Shown piece after piece: positions 1 to 7,240 of a stretch of 13,051 nt of DNA. Both the position numbers and the translations under genes were made by a program. Under the pieces are notes generated by a model that was not told the origin of the DNA, did no database searches, and saw only the letters and a list, made by a program, of their open reading frames with translations. The stretch comes from Temnopleurus reevesii (taxonomy: Eukaryota > Echinodermata > Echinoidea > Temnopleuroida > Temnopleuridae), in contig BQKZ01000880.1 of assembly GCA_036244855.1 (NCBI GenBank), positions 124,255 through 137,305 of the forward strand, read 5' to 3'. Each line of letters opens with the position of its first letter. The first letter of the stretch is position 1.

Positions 1-267
1 ACATGGTTATACATACTTGATCCAAGTTTGGTCAAAATCCGTCCAGCGGTTCTGAACTTATCGCGGTAACAAGGTCCGGACGGACGCACGGACGGACGGA
101 CACACGGACGGACGGACGGACGGACGGACGGACGGACGCACGGACGGACGGACGGACGGACGGACGCACGGACGGACGGACGCACGGACGGACGGACGGA
201 CGGACGGACGGACAACCCGAAAACATAATGCCTCCGGCACCACCTTACGGTGGCGGAGGCATAACAA
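1..267. repeat. GGAC tetranucleotide tract with terminal hairpin
   Basis: Positions 78-213 are an almost pure tetranucleotide tract (GGAC, with periodic GCAC variants). The tract is followed by a short hairpin: TGCCTCCG at 229-236 pairs with CGGAGGCA at 254-261, and CACC at 241-244 pairs with GGTG at 249-252 around a TTAC loop. The non-repetitive lead-in (1-77) and this hairpin look like the two sides of one dispersed element carrying an internal satellite. Open frames across it read as Val-Arg-Pro-Ser repeats and are a by-product of the period, not genes. Similar 'cctccgccat' pieces occur near the right end of the window. Confidence 0.85.
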
Positions 268-719
268 ATGAATCGTTAGCTGAATAGTCTTTCTTGCCTC
301 TCCACTACAAGTGACAAAAAAAATTTAAGATATTGTATCCAGTTGGAACTACAGAGAACAAAAACTCTTAACAAATCTTGTGGAAGTCTATCTGCGTACT
401 AAACAAGAATAAACAATCAATATTCAGCCCCAATACTCAAACAGTAATCAAAATGATGAGCACAAATGTCTTAGCTTTTTGTATCCAAAACAGAAGAAAA
501 CAGTGCCTCTAGGGCCTGGCTTTCAGTCCAATTCGATTGATCTATGTAAGATGTTGTAAAACTTGAACCTAAGAATCTGAAATACTGTGCTAGTTTTATA
601 TTTGACAAATTTGTGATCAGCAAATGTCCACGATGACTCTAAATATCCTCTGCATTGAATTTTTGAAAGGAACGTACAACAAATAAAACTACTTTGGTAC
701 ACAGTTGATGGAAGTAAAC
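268..719. other. No gene recognised
   Basis: AT-rich non-coding sequence. I see no conserved coding frame and no convincing repeat. If exon C (1656-1747) splices leftward, this stretch would be intron; otherwise it is intergenic. Confidence 0.5.
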
Positions 720-1302
720 TTAAAGGGAAATTACACCCAGACAATAATGTACAGTCAGTAAATGAAAAAAAATCAGATGGACAAACTGTGAAAATAATCT
801 GTTCAAAAGTTATGAATTTTCAAAGATATCATTTCCACCTGTGCTGGGCATCCTTGAATTGGCAATGTATAGCTAATTAGCATAATCTGTGATGTCACAC
901 ACTGAAAACTCCTCACTCACTTTGTATATAGATTTATTGAAAATGGATCAATATCATATTTCAAATGAGGAATCAACAGCGTTCTTTCTGGAATGCTTGC
1001 AGAATTGATGTGGCTATATTATACTTAACTGAAAAAAAAAAATTTGTCTACTTTTCTGTAAAAAGAGGAAAATGTGAATTTTTGTGTACAAAGTGAATGG
1101 AGAGTTCTCCATGTTGGCAGCCATTTTGTGCTTCTACGTTTGCCGATTTAAGGAGCTCATAAGGGTTGTAAATAAAAGCTTTGAAAATTCATAACTTTTG
1201 AATGGATAATCCAATTTTGCTCAAATTTTCACATTTAAAGTTCATTTTATTTTTCTTCATTTAATGATAGCAATTTAATGTCTGAGTGTAGTTCCCATGT
1301 AA
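720..1302. mobile_element. Foldback (long inverted repeat) element 1
   Basis: The two ends are inverted copies. The left arm (about 720-930) has TTAAAGGGAAATTACACCC, then TCAGATGGACAAACTGTGAA and TTCAAAAGTTATGAATTTTC. The right arm (about 1090-1302) returns these in reverse complement, for example GAAAATTCATAACTTTTGAA near 1183-1202 and GAGTGTAGTTCCCATGTAA at the end. The left end carries TTAA; the right end has GTAA, so the target duplication is imperfect. The arms are diverged and the middle codes for nothing visible, so this is a non-autonomous element. Its core is shared with the foldbacks at 6637-7240 and 9951-11101. Confidence 0.75.
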
Positions 1303-1489
1303 GTTTGATCTAACCTCAAACCTACACTAATCCCTACTTCATGCAGAACCATAAACCCAATAACATCGCTAACCCTACATCTAAGACGAGCTGAAAAAGT
1401 ATGACCAAAGCAATCAGGGGATTTATCATCAATTACTCAGTCATCGCCAGAGCAACTATTGAATTTCTATTGGGAAGTAACTTGTGAAC
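1303..1489. other. No gene recognised
   Basis: Short spacer between foldback 1 and the MITE at 1490. No coding or repeat signal was recognised. Confidence 0.4.
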
Positions 1490-1613
1490 AGGGCCCTATT
1501 GCATAAAAATCTAACGCACTTCCATTTTCAACCAGTCGGGAGCACGTATTTAGGACTTGCGTTTAACTTTCTCAGTTGCGTTTAAACGCAACTTTTTATG
1601 CAATAGGACCCAG
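1490..1613. mobile_element. Small MITE with GGGTCCTATTGCATAAAAA ends
   Basis: The left end GGGCCCTATTGCATAAAAAT (1491-1510) is mirrored at the right by TTTTTATGCAATAGGACCC (about 1593-1611). A second inverted pair lies inside (CTTGCGTTTAACTTTCTCAG against TTGCGTTTAAACGCAA). About 120 bp long and non-coding, it is a typical non-autonomous foldback. It lies immediately downstream (minus-strand sense) of EIF3F exon C, in the presumed intron. Confidence 0.75.
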
Positions 1614-1655
1614 GTCAGTCTTACACGATAGTAATTACAGCAGTTCTATACTCAC

Positions 1656-1747
1656 TTGCTACTCTTTCAGGCTGATGAAAAGAAATCTTCATTGGGATTG
1701 GAATGAACACTGTTCCTTGTGATTTGTCTGGGACACCCATGTTCTGT
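1656..1747 (-). CDS. EIF3F: EIF3F exon C (middle of the protein)
   Basis: On the minus strand an acceptor (CTTACAG) precedes 1747 and a donor (GTGAGT) follows 1656. The exon completes an AGA codon from exon B, then reads QNMGVPDKSQGTVF and IPIPMKISFHQPERVA, and ends with one base of the next codon. This matches the eIF3f segment just after the MPN core, where animal homologues also read MGVP. It is 92 nt, phase 2 in and phase 1 out. The single leftover A joins exactly with the TG that starts exon D (12647-12783) to give ATG GAT, so the exons are compatible despite lying 11 kb away in the wrong direction. Two decayed copies of this exon lie just upstream in the intron. Confidence 0.88.
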
Positions 1748-1816
1748 CTGTAAGATTAGGATAAGATAAATATAATTCTTATTTTTTCATACTACAAAAA
1801 GTGAAAGTGTGAACAC

Positions 1817-1907
1817 AATCTTTCGTTTAGGGTATTGAAAAGTGATCTTCATAAAGATTTGAATGAACACTGTTCCTGGGGACTTATCTGGGACATCCAT
1901 GATCTGT
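1817..1907 (-). pseudogene. Duplicated copy of EIF3F exon C, still open
   Basis: On the minus strand this reads QIMDVPDKSPGTVF and IQIFMKITFQYPKRKI, clearly parallel to exon C. It has an AG acceptor in the matching place (CATACAG before 1907). No stop interrupts the 30 codons. The donor equivalent is weak (GTGTTC) and the copy is one base shorter, so splicing here would put exon D out of frame. It sits about 160 bp from exon C and is part of a period of roughly 160 bp that recurs once more. Most likely it is a dead exon duplicate. A rarely used alternative exon cannot be excluded from sequence alone. Confidence 0.75.
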
Positions 1908-1997
1908 CTGTATGATAGAGATAAGATCATTCTTAATTATTTAATTTCATCAATTCTTTCTCTTTGTATAGTGTGAACTCTATCTTTATTTTGGCAT

Positions 1998-2045
1998 AGT
2001 GAAAAGTGATCTTCATCTAGATTGGAATGAACATTGTTCCATGTC
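1998..2045 (-). pseudogene. Second, more decayed copy of EIF3F exon C
   Basis: The minus-strand sequence again resembles exon C (GGAACAATGTTCATTCCAAT, then ATGAAGATCACTTTTCA), at a spacing of about 164 bp from the copy at 1817-1907. It has an in-frame TAG (minus strand, 2017-2019), and the MGVPDK portion is lost. Flanking intron sequence (GTGTGAAC near 1970) also repeats, so the duplicated unit includes intron and exon. Confidence 0.7.
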
Positions 2046-2099
2046 ACTTTCCTAGTCGACTCATTGTTGAAATGAAAAAGAATTTTCTCATTTTTTCAC

Positions 2100-2295
2100 C
2101 TAATCCAAGTTTTGACAGATATTGAGGTCGACAGTCGTTAAAATGAATGTGATTTTCTCATTTCTTTTACCTACAGGTATTTAGTTTTGACAGACATGTT
2201 AAGGTCAACCAATGTTGACTCGACTATGAAATGAATGAAATTCTCTCACCTAGCCCAATTTTTTAAGAACCTGTACAGGTTGACCAATCATTTCA
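2100..2295 (-). pseudogene. Three decayed tandem copies of the 3' end of EIF3F exon B
   Basis: Between exon B and exon C the last 45-60 bp of exon B, plus its splice donor region, recurs three times at about 2100-2153, 2171-2232 and 2250-2295. The period is 65-79 bp. The copy at 2171-2232 still reads [17 protein letters not shown] on the minus strand, against [16 protein letters not shown] in the real exon. The copy at 2100-2153 has a one-base deletion. The copy at 2250-2295 is most diverged. Each keeps a GT at the donor position (GTGAAA, GTAAAA, GTGAGA). None keeps the 5' part of the exon, so these are tail duplications and unlikely to be used as full exons. Confidence 0.72.
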
Positions 2296-2314
2296 ATTTT
2301 TTTCATTTTCTTAC

Positions 2315-2452
2315 CTAACCCAAGTTTTGACAGACATGTTGAGATCGACCATTGTTGTATCGACTGTGACGTGAATGGGATTTTGACATTCTCGCGAGTA
2401 GTAGTCATGAATCAGCACCGAATGACCTGTGATGTCACGCCCCGTTGCATAC
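2315..2452 (-). CDS. EIF3F: EIF3F exon B (MPN domain core)
   Basis: The minus strand has an acceptor (CTTACAG) before 2452 and a donor (GTAAGA) after 2315. The first base completes the Trp codon begun in exon A. The exon then reads [34 protein letters not shown] and [11 protein letters not shown], and ends with AG of an Arg codon. This is the hallmark region of the eIF3f MPN domain (WYATG..IT.HS..IH.YYSRE..NPIH.TVDT). It is 138 nt, phase 2 in and phase 2 out. eIF3f is a non-ATPase scaffold subunit of eIF3, acting in the cytoplasm in 43S pre-initiation complex assembly. That role comes from the family, not from this window. Confidence 0.93.
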
Positions 2453-2642
2453 CTGTAAGTATAAAAAATTGTGTTTTATATATAGCAGTAGTAGGAACAG
2501 AGGGTTTTGGACAAAGTAAACAACTTCATTCAGGCATTGCACAATAACTTTTTTATGTTGTGTTATCTGGTTCATATCTTATGTATTATTTGATGGCAGC
2601 ATCTCATAAGACTCTGTTCTTTCTAGCTGTCTCCTCATTCGT

Positions 2643-2680
2643 GAATTGAATTGAATTGAATTGAATTGAATTGAATTGAA
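2643..2680. repeat. GAATT pentanucleotide microsatellite
   Basis: About 7.6 perfect units of GAATT in a row, lying in the presumed intron between exons A and B. Perfect identity suggests length polymorphism. Confidence 0.97.
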
Positions 2681-2881
2681 CTTCATAAACATGAAAGGGC
2701 CTAGCTTCCCTATTCATTGTCCGATGCCTGTTGGACATTTCTCCGAAGAATAATATGGGTAGAAAGTTTTTAATGTGTGTATTTGGCTCTTGTGAATGCT
2801 TGAAAAAAATTATTTACTTTGCCTGTCCCTTCTGCTCCCAGTGATTCATAACAACAATTTACAGATTTCACAATTTCTATA
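2681..2881. other. Intron, no feature recognised
   Basis: AT-rich sequence between the microsatellite and the next MITE. No coding or repeat signal was identified. Confidence 0.4.
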
Positions 2882-3088
2882 TCCTGTAAAAGCTGAATTT
2901 TCATTGGGGTTTTATTTTCGCAAATTTCAAGACCATAAATTTGCTCGAAATTTCACTCATTAGAATGCCCGTAGACTTGTGTGCATTATTCTGTCAAAAC
3001 ATAAAAATAACAACTCACTAATGAGTGAAAATTTCTAAAATTCAATGAATTTGCGAAAATGTATGCCAAAATATTGGTTTTTACAGTA
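2882..3088. mobile_element. MITE with CTGTAAAA ends
   Basis: Left end TCCTGTAAAAGC is mirrored by GGTTTTTACAGTA at the right. Further in, TATTTTCGCAAATTTC and CGAAATTTCACTCATTAG on the left match inverted segments on the right (CTAATGAGTGAAAATTTC, GAATTTGCGAAAATG). The arms are about 85 bp with a loop near 2975-3005. Short, non-coding and palindromic, it is a non-autonomous DNA transposon type. The flanking target duplication is not clear. Confidence 0.75.
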
Positions 3089-3596
3089 CATGGATATACT
3101 CCACAGCACATTACATTTGTAATACATTTGTATTACTAAATATTGTATAAAATGTGCCCTTTACAAATGTGGCCTCGCCAGCAAATTGCTAAATGTAGGT
3201 CCTTGTTATTGTGTCCACAGAATCTAGAATCTTGGAAAGTTCAGAGTATTTTACATTCATGTTGATTTTTGATATCATTATAGAACTTAATGAGTGCTGA
3301 GAACATAAATGTATTCAAACAAGCACTGGTATGAAAAAATCACAGCAATAAACAAATGCTTATCTTTATTGTTTGAATAATGTTCAATTTAACCCTACAT
3401 GTAGTTAGCTATGCACGAATTGCTTATAAAACCATTTTATTCATGTATATTTATATTTATTTATCTATGTTTCAATATAGCTTTGCAATATTTTCAAACT
3501 GCCCACGAAAATTACAATGGACATTAAAATCATCTAGTAATCAATAAACAATATATAAAAGAATTATTCTGCTAATTACTTACTATACCATATATA
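3089..3596. other. Intron, AT-rich, nothing recognised
   Basis: Long AT-rich stretch with scattered short direct repeats (for example ACATTTGTAATACATTTGTA near 3112) but no gene or clear mobile element. Confidence 0.4.
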
Positions 3597-3679
3597 GAGT
3601 CTAACCTGTAGTGGCCACCTGTCTGCAATGGCCACCTAAAATGGTTCCTTTGAGGTCCCAATATAGACAGGTTTGACTG
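3597..3679. mobile_element. Short MITE of the CAGTCAAACCTGTC family
   Basis: About 83 bp. The left end GAGTCTAACCTG and right end ACAGGTTTGACTG are imperfect inverted repeats. The interior has GTGGCCACCTGTCTGCAATG and GGCCACCT. It is a small relative of the longer element at 8220-8482, which shares both ends and the GTGGCCACCTGTC motif but carries many more internal units. It sits 50 bp downstream of exon A, within the intron. Confidence 0.75.
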
Positions 3680-3728
3680 ATATTAGATTTCATTTTTAGG
3701 ATTAAATTGATGCCTGAAACATACTTAC

Positions 3729-3808
3729 CATCCGACAATATTCTCCCATGAGTTCACCTTTTTATGTAACTCAAACATGTTCTTTGCAAACTCCATATCC
3801 ACTGCCAC
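3729..3808 (-). CDS. EIF3F: EIF3F exon A (N-proximal MPN segment)
   Basis: On the minus strand an acceptor (TTACACAG) precedes 3808 and a donor (GTAAG) follows 3729. The exon reads [18 protein letters not shown] then NSWENIVG and ends with TG, completed to Trp by exon B. The [11 protein letters not shown] segment is nearly invariant in animal eIF3f. It is 80 nt, phase 0 in and phase 2 out. The exon(s) for the beginning of the protein, with the strongly conserved HPVV..SI.DSYERR stretch, should lie at higher coordinates on this strand. I did not find them between 3810 and 9360. That absence, and the single N at 3971, are the main signs that the order of sequence here is not that of a normal gene. 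Confidence 0.93.
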
Positions 3809-3911
3809 CTGTGTAACAAGAACAAATTCACATAGTCAATCAAAGTTCTAGAAATGTTATAAAAATTCTAAAGAAAAGTGTTCATAAATTTTAATTCTAT
3901 AACTGGCTCTA

Positions 3912-3971
3912 CAGTGTGTCTCAATAAAAACGTAACACTTTTGAAATGGTTGGCAAATTGAGCATATATGN
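3912..3971. other. Transposon-end-like fragment ending at an undetermined base
   Basis: A TA dinucleotide (3910-3911) is followed by CAGTGTGTCTCAATAAAAAC and CGTAACACTTTTGAAA, which looks like the terminal inverted repeat of a Tc1/mariner-like element. No inverted partner is present. The sequence meets an N at 3971, after which it changes to a pyrimidine-rich run. The N probably marks an assembly gap or join rather than an ambiguous base in continuous sequence. Family naming is inference from the TA flank and end motif only. Confidence 0.45.
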
Positions 3972-4071
3972 TCTTTTCTCTTGTCTTTTCTTTTTATTCC
4001 CTCATTCTTTTCTCTAAAACATGAATAAAAAAATCAGTCCCGCCTCCCAACCAAGACGCATAACCAATAAA

Positions 4072-4124
4072 GCCCCGGTCACATAGGACCCTGGAAGCAA
4101 CACGATTCACCCCGACTCTTTGTC
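4072..4124. repeat. Single arm of the CCCCGGTCACATAGGACC repeat
   Basis: GCCCCGGTCACATAGGACC followed by GGAAGCAACACGATTCACC and CCGACTCTTTGT. The same sequence recurs in direct orientation from 4400 and inverted at 4475-4513. The inverted copy is closer to this arm (ATTCACCCCGACTCTTTGT) than to the 4401 arm. So 4072-4513 could be one larger element with a duplicated left end. Confidence 0.7.
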
Positions 4125-4400
4125 TTATTTTACCGTTACCCGCCGCCAAACTTTAGGACATCCGTAGCAACCGAACGGTTCTTGGAAGTTAGATGACTCC
4201 CATCGTTGTCCAGATTCGGAATTGCCATCCGTCCTATCCCAATTTTCAGTAAATCTGACTAGGTCAAACCTAGGTTCATGGTCTGACATCCGTTCACTGT
4301 CGGGTCAAACTGGTCAGTGAAGAAAGCCACATTTTCCGCTCGACAGAGCTTTGCACTCTGAACCTGCATTCTTATGTAAATATATTAGGTCAGCTTAATG
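4125..4400. other. Interior between two repeat arms, no gene
   Basis: Less AT-rich than the surroundings. It contains an imperfect short palindrome (GACTAGGTCAAACCTAGGTT near 4258). No coding frame was recognised. It may be the interior of an element bounded by 4072 and 4513. Confidence 0.4.
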
Positions 4401-4514
4401 CCCCGGTCACATAGGACCCCGGAAGCAACACGATCCATCCCGACTCGTTGTTCTGAGGCAGTTAACTGTAAATTAACAAAGAGTCGGGGTGAATCGTGTT
4501 GCTTCCGGGGTCCC
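4400..4514. mobile_element. Hairpin element (GGACCCCGGAAGCAACACGA arms)
   Basis: Left arm 4414-4452 and right arm 4475-4513 are inverted copies of about 39 bp around a 22-base loop containing the palindrome CAGTTAACTG. The left side extends outward (CCCCGGTCACAT) without a partner on the right. The element may have been cut at its right end by the neighbouring hairpin that begins at 4516. Confidence 0.85.
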
Positions 4515-4515
4515 A

Positions 4516-4731
4516 TTATGGTGTGGTCACATCGGCCGAGCGGTCCTTCAGCAGTCGGGATTTAGTCTGCATGGCAAGGACAGACCCTAGGCTTTCGGTA
4601 CGTGCATGTGCCTACCATGTATCACGCTCTGCGCCGCACACACCGAAAGCCTAGGGTCTGTCCTTGCAGACTAGATCCCGACCTCTGAAGGACTGGTACA
4701 GCTCTGCTCGGCCGGTGTGACCACACCTTAA
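4516..4731. mobile_element. Long hairpin MITE with GGTGTGGTCACA ends
   Basis: Ends GGTGTGGTCACATCGGCCGAG (from 4520) and CTCGGCCGGTGTGACCACACC (to 4728, as inverted partner), with about 90-base arms that also pair over AAGGACAGACCCTAGGCTTT against AAAGCCTAGGGTCTGTCCTT. TTA occurs on both sides (4516-4518 and 4728-4730 region), a possible target duplication. The central part resembles the palindrome at 4924-5106 (GTGCATGTGC, ATCACGCTCTGC, CACACACCGAAAG), suggesting a common source. Confidence 0.88.
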
Positions 4732-4923
4732 GAACAAAAATATCTTCGTCCGATCTATTGGTGCCCTCACCCTCTTTATCTTCCCCATCCTCTCTCTTTC
4801 CATTATGTTCCACCTTCTAAATTTAAATTTTTTTCTATCTTGCACTTACACTGTGGCAGATACACCGTTCCAAAAAAATGCATGAGGTGCATTTTCATAT
4901 TAATTCAAGCCTTTCATTAGTCT

Positions 4924-5106
4924 GCAAGCACATACCCTAGACTTTTGGTGTGTGCATGTGCAGAGCATGATACAGGGTATGCACTGTGTGACTACATCAC
5001 ACACATACAGCATTGCTCTATCCTCAGTCTAGGTTGAGTCACACAATGCATACCCTGTATCACGCTCTGCACATGCACACACCGAAAGTCTAGGGTATGT
5101 GCTTGC
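4924..5106. mobile_element. Near-perfect 70-base-arm palindrome
   Basis: Arms 4924-4993 and 5037-5106 pair almost throughout (GCAAGCACATACCCTAGACT against AGTCTAGGGTATGTGCTTGC, continuing to ATGCACTGTGTGACT against AGTCACACAATGCAT), with a 43-base loop. Only a few mismatches are visible, so it is young or maintained. The arms share motifs with the hairpin at 4516-4731. It is probably a foldback MITE. RNA from it would form a strong precursor-like hairpin, but nothing here shows that it is transcribed. Confidence 0.88.
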
Positions 5107-5164
5107 TGTAGTATGGAAAACATCACAAATCATCAAAATTCATATTCTTCCCTTGAAATGAATA

Positions 5165-5695
5165 TACTGCTTTGGTATCTGTTCTCTGGCTCGCGCCTTT
5201 CAAACAGATGGTCGTAGGTTCGAATCCCACCCATGGCGTCAAGTTCCTTCAGCAAGAAATTCATCCACATTGTGCTGCACTCAACACAGGCGAGATGAAT
5301 GGGACCTGGTAGGAATTTATTCCTCAAAAAAAGCTTATGCGCCTAATAGCTGCACTACTAAAGCCAGGGTAATAATGCTGCAATAGGCGGGTTTACTTAT
5401 ATACTCAAATTTATTTGCTTTTTTGCCACTGATCGTAGTTATGTGGTATTCCTTAAACCGTTTGATAACAATAAGACTACAATACTTGGAATCCAGTTTG
5501 CATGCATTACTAGTTGCTATGTCGGGCAAGCCTCAGACAAGCTTTAGGGTTGTCAAGAGCAACCTTTGTGTTAAAGATATGCATAAAATTTGCATCTGTT
5601 AGTAAACCCGCCTATTGTAGAGCGCTTAGGGCATTCTTATGTAAAGTTGATAAGTGCTATATACAAGCCGTTCATTATCATTAGTATTATTATAT
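5165..5695 (+). mobile_element. tRNA-derived SINE, split by a MITE
   Basis: A pol III B-box-like GGTTCGAATCC (5217-5227) heads a conserved body (CCATGGCGTCAAGTTCCTTC, AGCAAGAAATTCATCCACAT, TGTGCTGCACTC, GCGCCTAATAGCTGCACTAC). The body breaks at 5380 and resumes at 5618 with TAGAGCGCTTAGGGCATTC, GTGCTATATACAAGC and an ATT-rich tail. The A box is degenerate. The style is that of SINEs common in echinoderm and other deuterostome genomes. The 5' boundary is approximate. It lies on the plus strand, opposite to EIF3F. Confidence 0.75.
5381..5617. mobile_element. MITE with 17-bp perfect terminal inverted repeats
   Basis: CAATAGGCGGGTTTACT at 5381-5397 and AGTAAACCCGCCTATTG at 5601-5617 are perfect inverted repeats. 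The 237-bp element interrupts the SINE at 5165-5695, so it is younger. Flanks (GCTG and TAGA) show no obvious target duplication outside the repeats. No coding capacity. Confidence 0.9.
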
Positions 5696-5700
5696 ACTGT

Positions 5701-5787
5701 ATCTCCCATTCATCTCTCACATACTCATCTCTCATCCCTCTCTCTCTTTCTCTCTCCCTCCCCTTCCCCACTCTCTCACCCCCTGTC
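5701..5787. repeat. CT-rich low-complexity tract
   Basis: Mostly (TCTC)n with CCC runs. Open frames on both strands across it are compositional and not genes. Confidence 0.9.
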
Positions 5788-5918
5788 TTTTTGTGCTTTT
5801 TCAGATAACACCTTCCCTTTGTGTACACTAGAACATCAGAAATGCCAACTATTTTGGAATATGCACGAGGTCAAGATAAAAAAGTAAGAGATGAACAAAA
5901 GTATGAGGAAACATAATA

Positions 5919-6056
5919 ATCAAATATACCATGCAGTGAGAAGTTCTAGTTGAAATTATGGATTGTGAGGTGACTGGCAGAGCACTATTTTATGCCGTTC
6001 ACCGAAGAATCCATAATCTTATATAGTACTTCGAAAATGTGCATGGTATATTTGAT
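5919..6056. mobile_element. Hairpin MITE with ATCAAATATACCATGCA ends
   Basis: Left end ATCAAATATACCATGCA (5919-5935) and right end TGCATGGTATATTTGAT (6040-6056) are perfect inverted repeats. Inner segments also pair imperfectly (GAAATTATGGATTGTGAGGT against CACCGAAGAATCCATAATC). About 138 bp, non-coding. Confidence 0.82.
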
Positions 6057-6094
6057 TTATATCCTACACAAGTTAACCGAAATAATAATCAAAT

Positions 6095-6375
6095 TTATAT
6101 CCTACTTGTAATCTGTCGATGAAATGAATTCCTCCAAATCGTCATCATCTACGAGATTAAATTGTTGTCTATGTTTCGACGACCTTTGATCTCGATATCG
6201 ATAGCTGAATATCCAGTTATCGTAAAAGATGACGTCGGAATATTGACATATCAAAAACTATTCCGAGGATGACGTCACGCCATATCCAATTTATTTCATG
6301 GTGAAACTATTTTAAATCACATGATTGCTCCTTGACCAATCACAATGGATATAATCTTATAAGCAGGATATAACA
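6095..6375. mobile_element. Inverted-repeat element with TTATATCCTRCTT ends
   Basis: Left TTATATCCTACTTGTAAT and right ATCTTATAAGCAGGATATAA are imperfect inverted repeats. The interior holds GATGACGTCGGAATATTGAC and, inverted, CTATTCCGAGGATGACGTCA, each with a CRE-like TGACGTC. Another copy of the left end (TTATATCCTACACAAG, 6058-6073) directly precedes it, so nesting or duplication of the end is likely. Boundaries are approximate. Confidence 0.55.
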
Positions 6376-6636
6376 ATCACAATACTGTTAGCCATTCACT
6401 TGTGATGAAAGTATTGGATTCATTTGAAAATACACCTCATGCATATTCTGGAACAGTTGGCATCTCTGTTTTGTACACAAAAGTGACAGAACTGTGGCCT
6501 GAAAGCAAATTGCCAGGGCTTGAATTCAGGCTCCTGTTTGAAAGCTGGCATTCTTGTATTATTCCTTGGAGGTCTGGCCACTTGCTCATTCTTTATATCT
6601 CCCTTACTTACTGTACACCTCTCTCTCATTTTCACA

Positions 6637-7240
6637 TTAACGGGAAACCAACCCCTGGAATTATCGTGCTCTCATTGAATGAAGAAAAATCAGATGAACA
6701 AACTGAAAATTTTAACGAAATCGGACAACCCGTTCAAAAGTTATGAATTTTCAAAGTCACAGAGATATGACAATCCCTACCACTGATGGGGATCCGTGCG
6801 ATCAGCAAATTCGACGTGACGCCATGTCGGACAACTTCTCATTCACTCTGTATACAAAATTTCATATTTTCTTCATTTTTTCATGGAAAAGTCAACAAAA
6901 TGCCAATTTTCGGTTTGGGTATGGCGTTTCTTTATCGATTCTGCGTGTATTTAAAAAAAAAATCATGCTACAACCTTACTCTAAATTTCACATTGATTGA
7001 TCTTTTTAAAATATATGTACAAAGTGAATGAGGAGTTGTCCGGCATGACGTCCCAGATTCCGTCGATGTTGCCAATGGCACAGATCCCCATGTGCGGCAG
7101 TGATCGTCAAATCTCTGTGAATTTGAAAATTCATAAATTTTTAACAGATTGTCTGATTTTGCTCTAATTTTCAGTTTGTACACCGGATTTTTCTCCATTC
7201 AATGAGAATATGACAACTCCAGGTGTTGGTTCCCCTTTAA
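6637..7240. mobile_element. Foldback element 2, flanked by TTAA
   Basis: Long inverted arms (about 6637-6870 and 7005-7240). The left begins TTAACGGGAAACCAACCCC, and the right ends GTTGGTTCCCCTTTAA. Both ends carry TTAA, a possible target site. Inside, the left arm has ATCAGATGAACAAACTGAAA and CAAAAGTTATGAATTTTCAAA; the right arm has their diverged inverted forms. Arm identity is only moderate, so it is not recent. Open frames here arise from the repeat and show no family features. Confidence 0.85.

Noticed and set aside
32..267. Two minus-strand open frames of Val-Arg-Pro-Ser repeats
   Set aside because: They are translations of the GGAC tetranucleotide tract in two frames. A tract with no stop in a frame gives such frames automatically.
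5165..5240. Functional tRNA gene
   Set aside because: There is a B box, but no credible A box and no cloverleaf acceptor stem; the downstream body is that of a SINE.
5804..5886. Possible plus-strand exon between a TTTTTCAG acceptor and a GTAAGAG donor
   Set aside because: The splice-like signals flank about 80 bases that resemble no protein, and a CT-rich tract makes a chance acceptor likely.
6402..6746. 114-codon plus-strand open frame
   Set aside because: Its 3' third lies in the left arm of foldback 2 and the rest has no recognisable domain or splice support.
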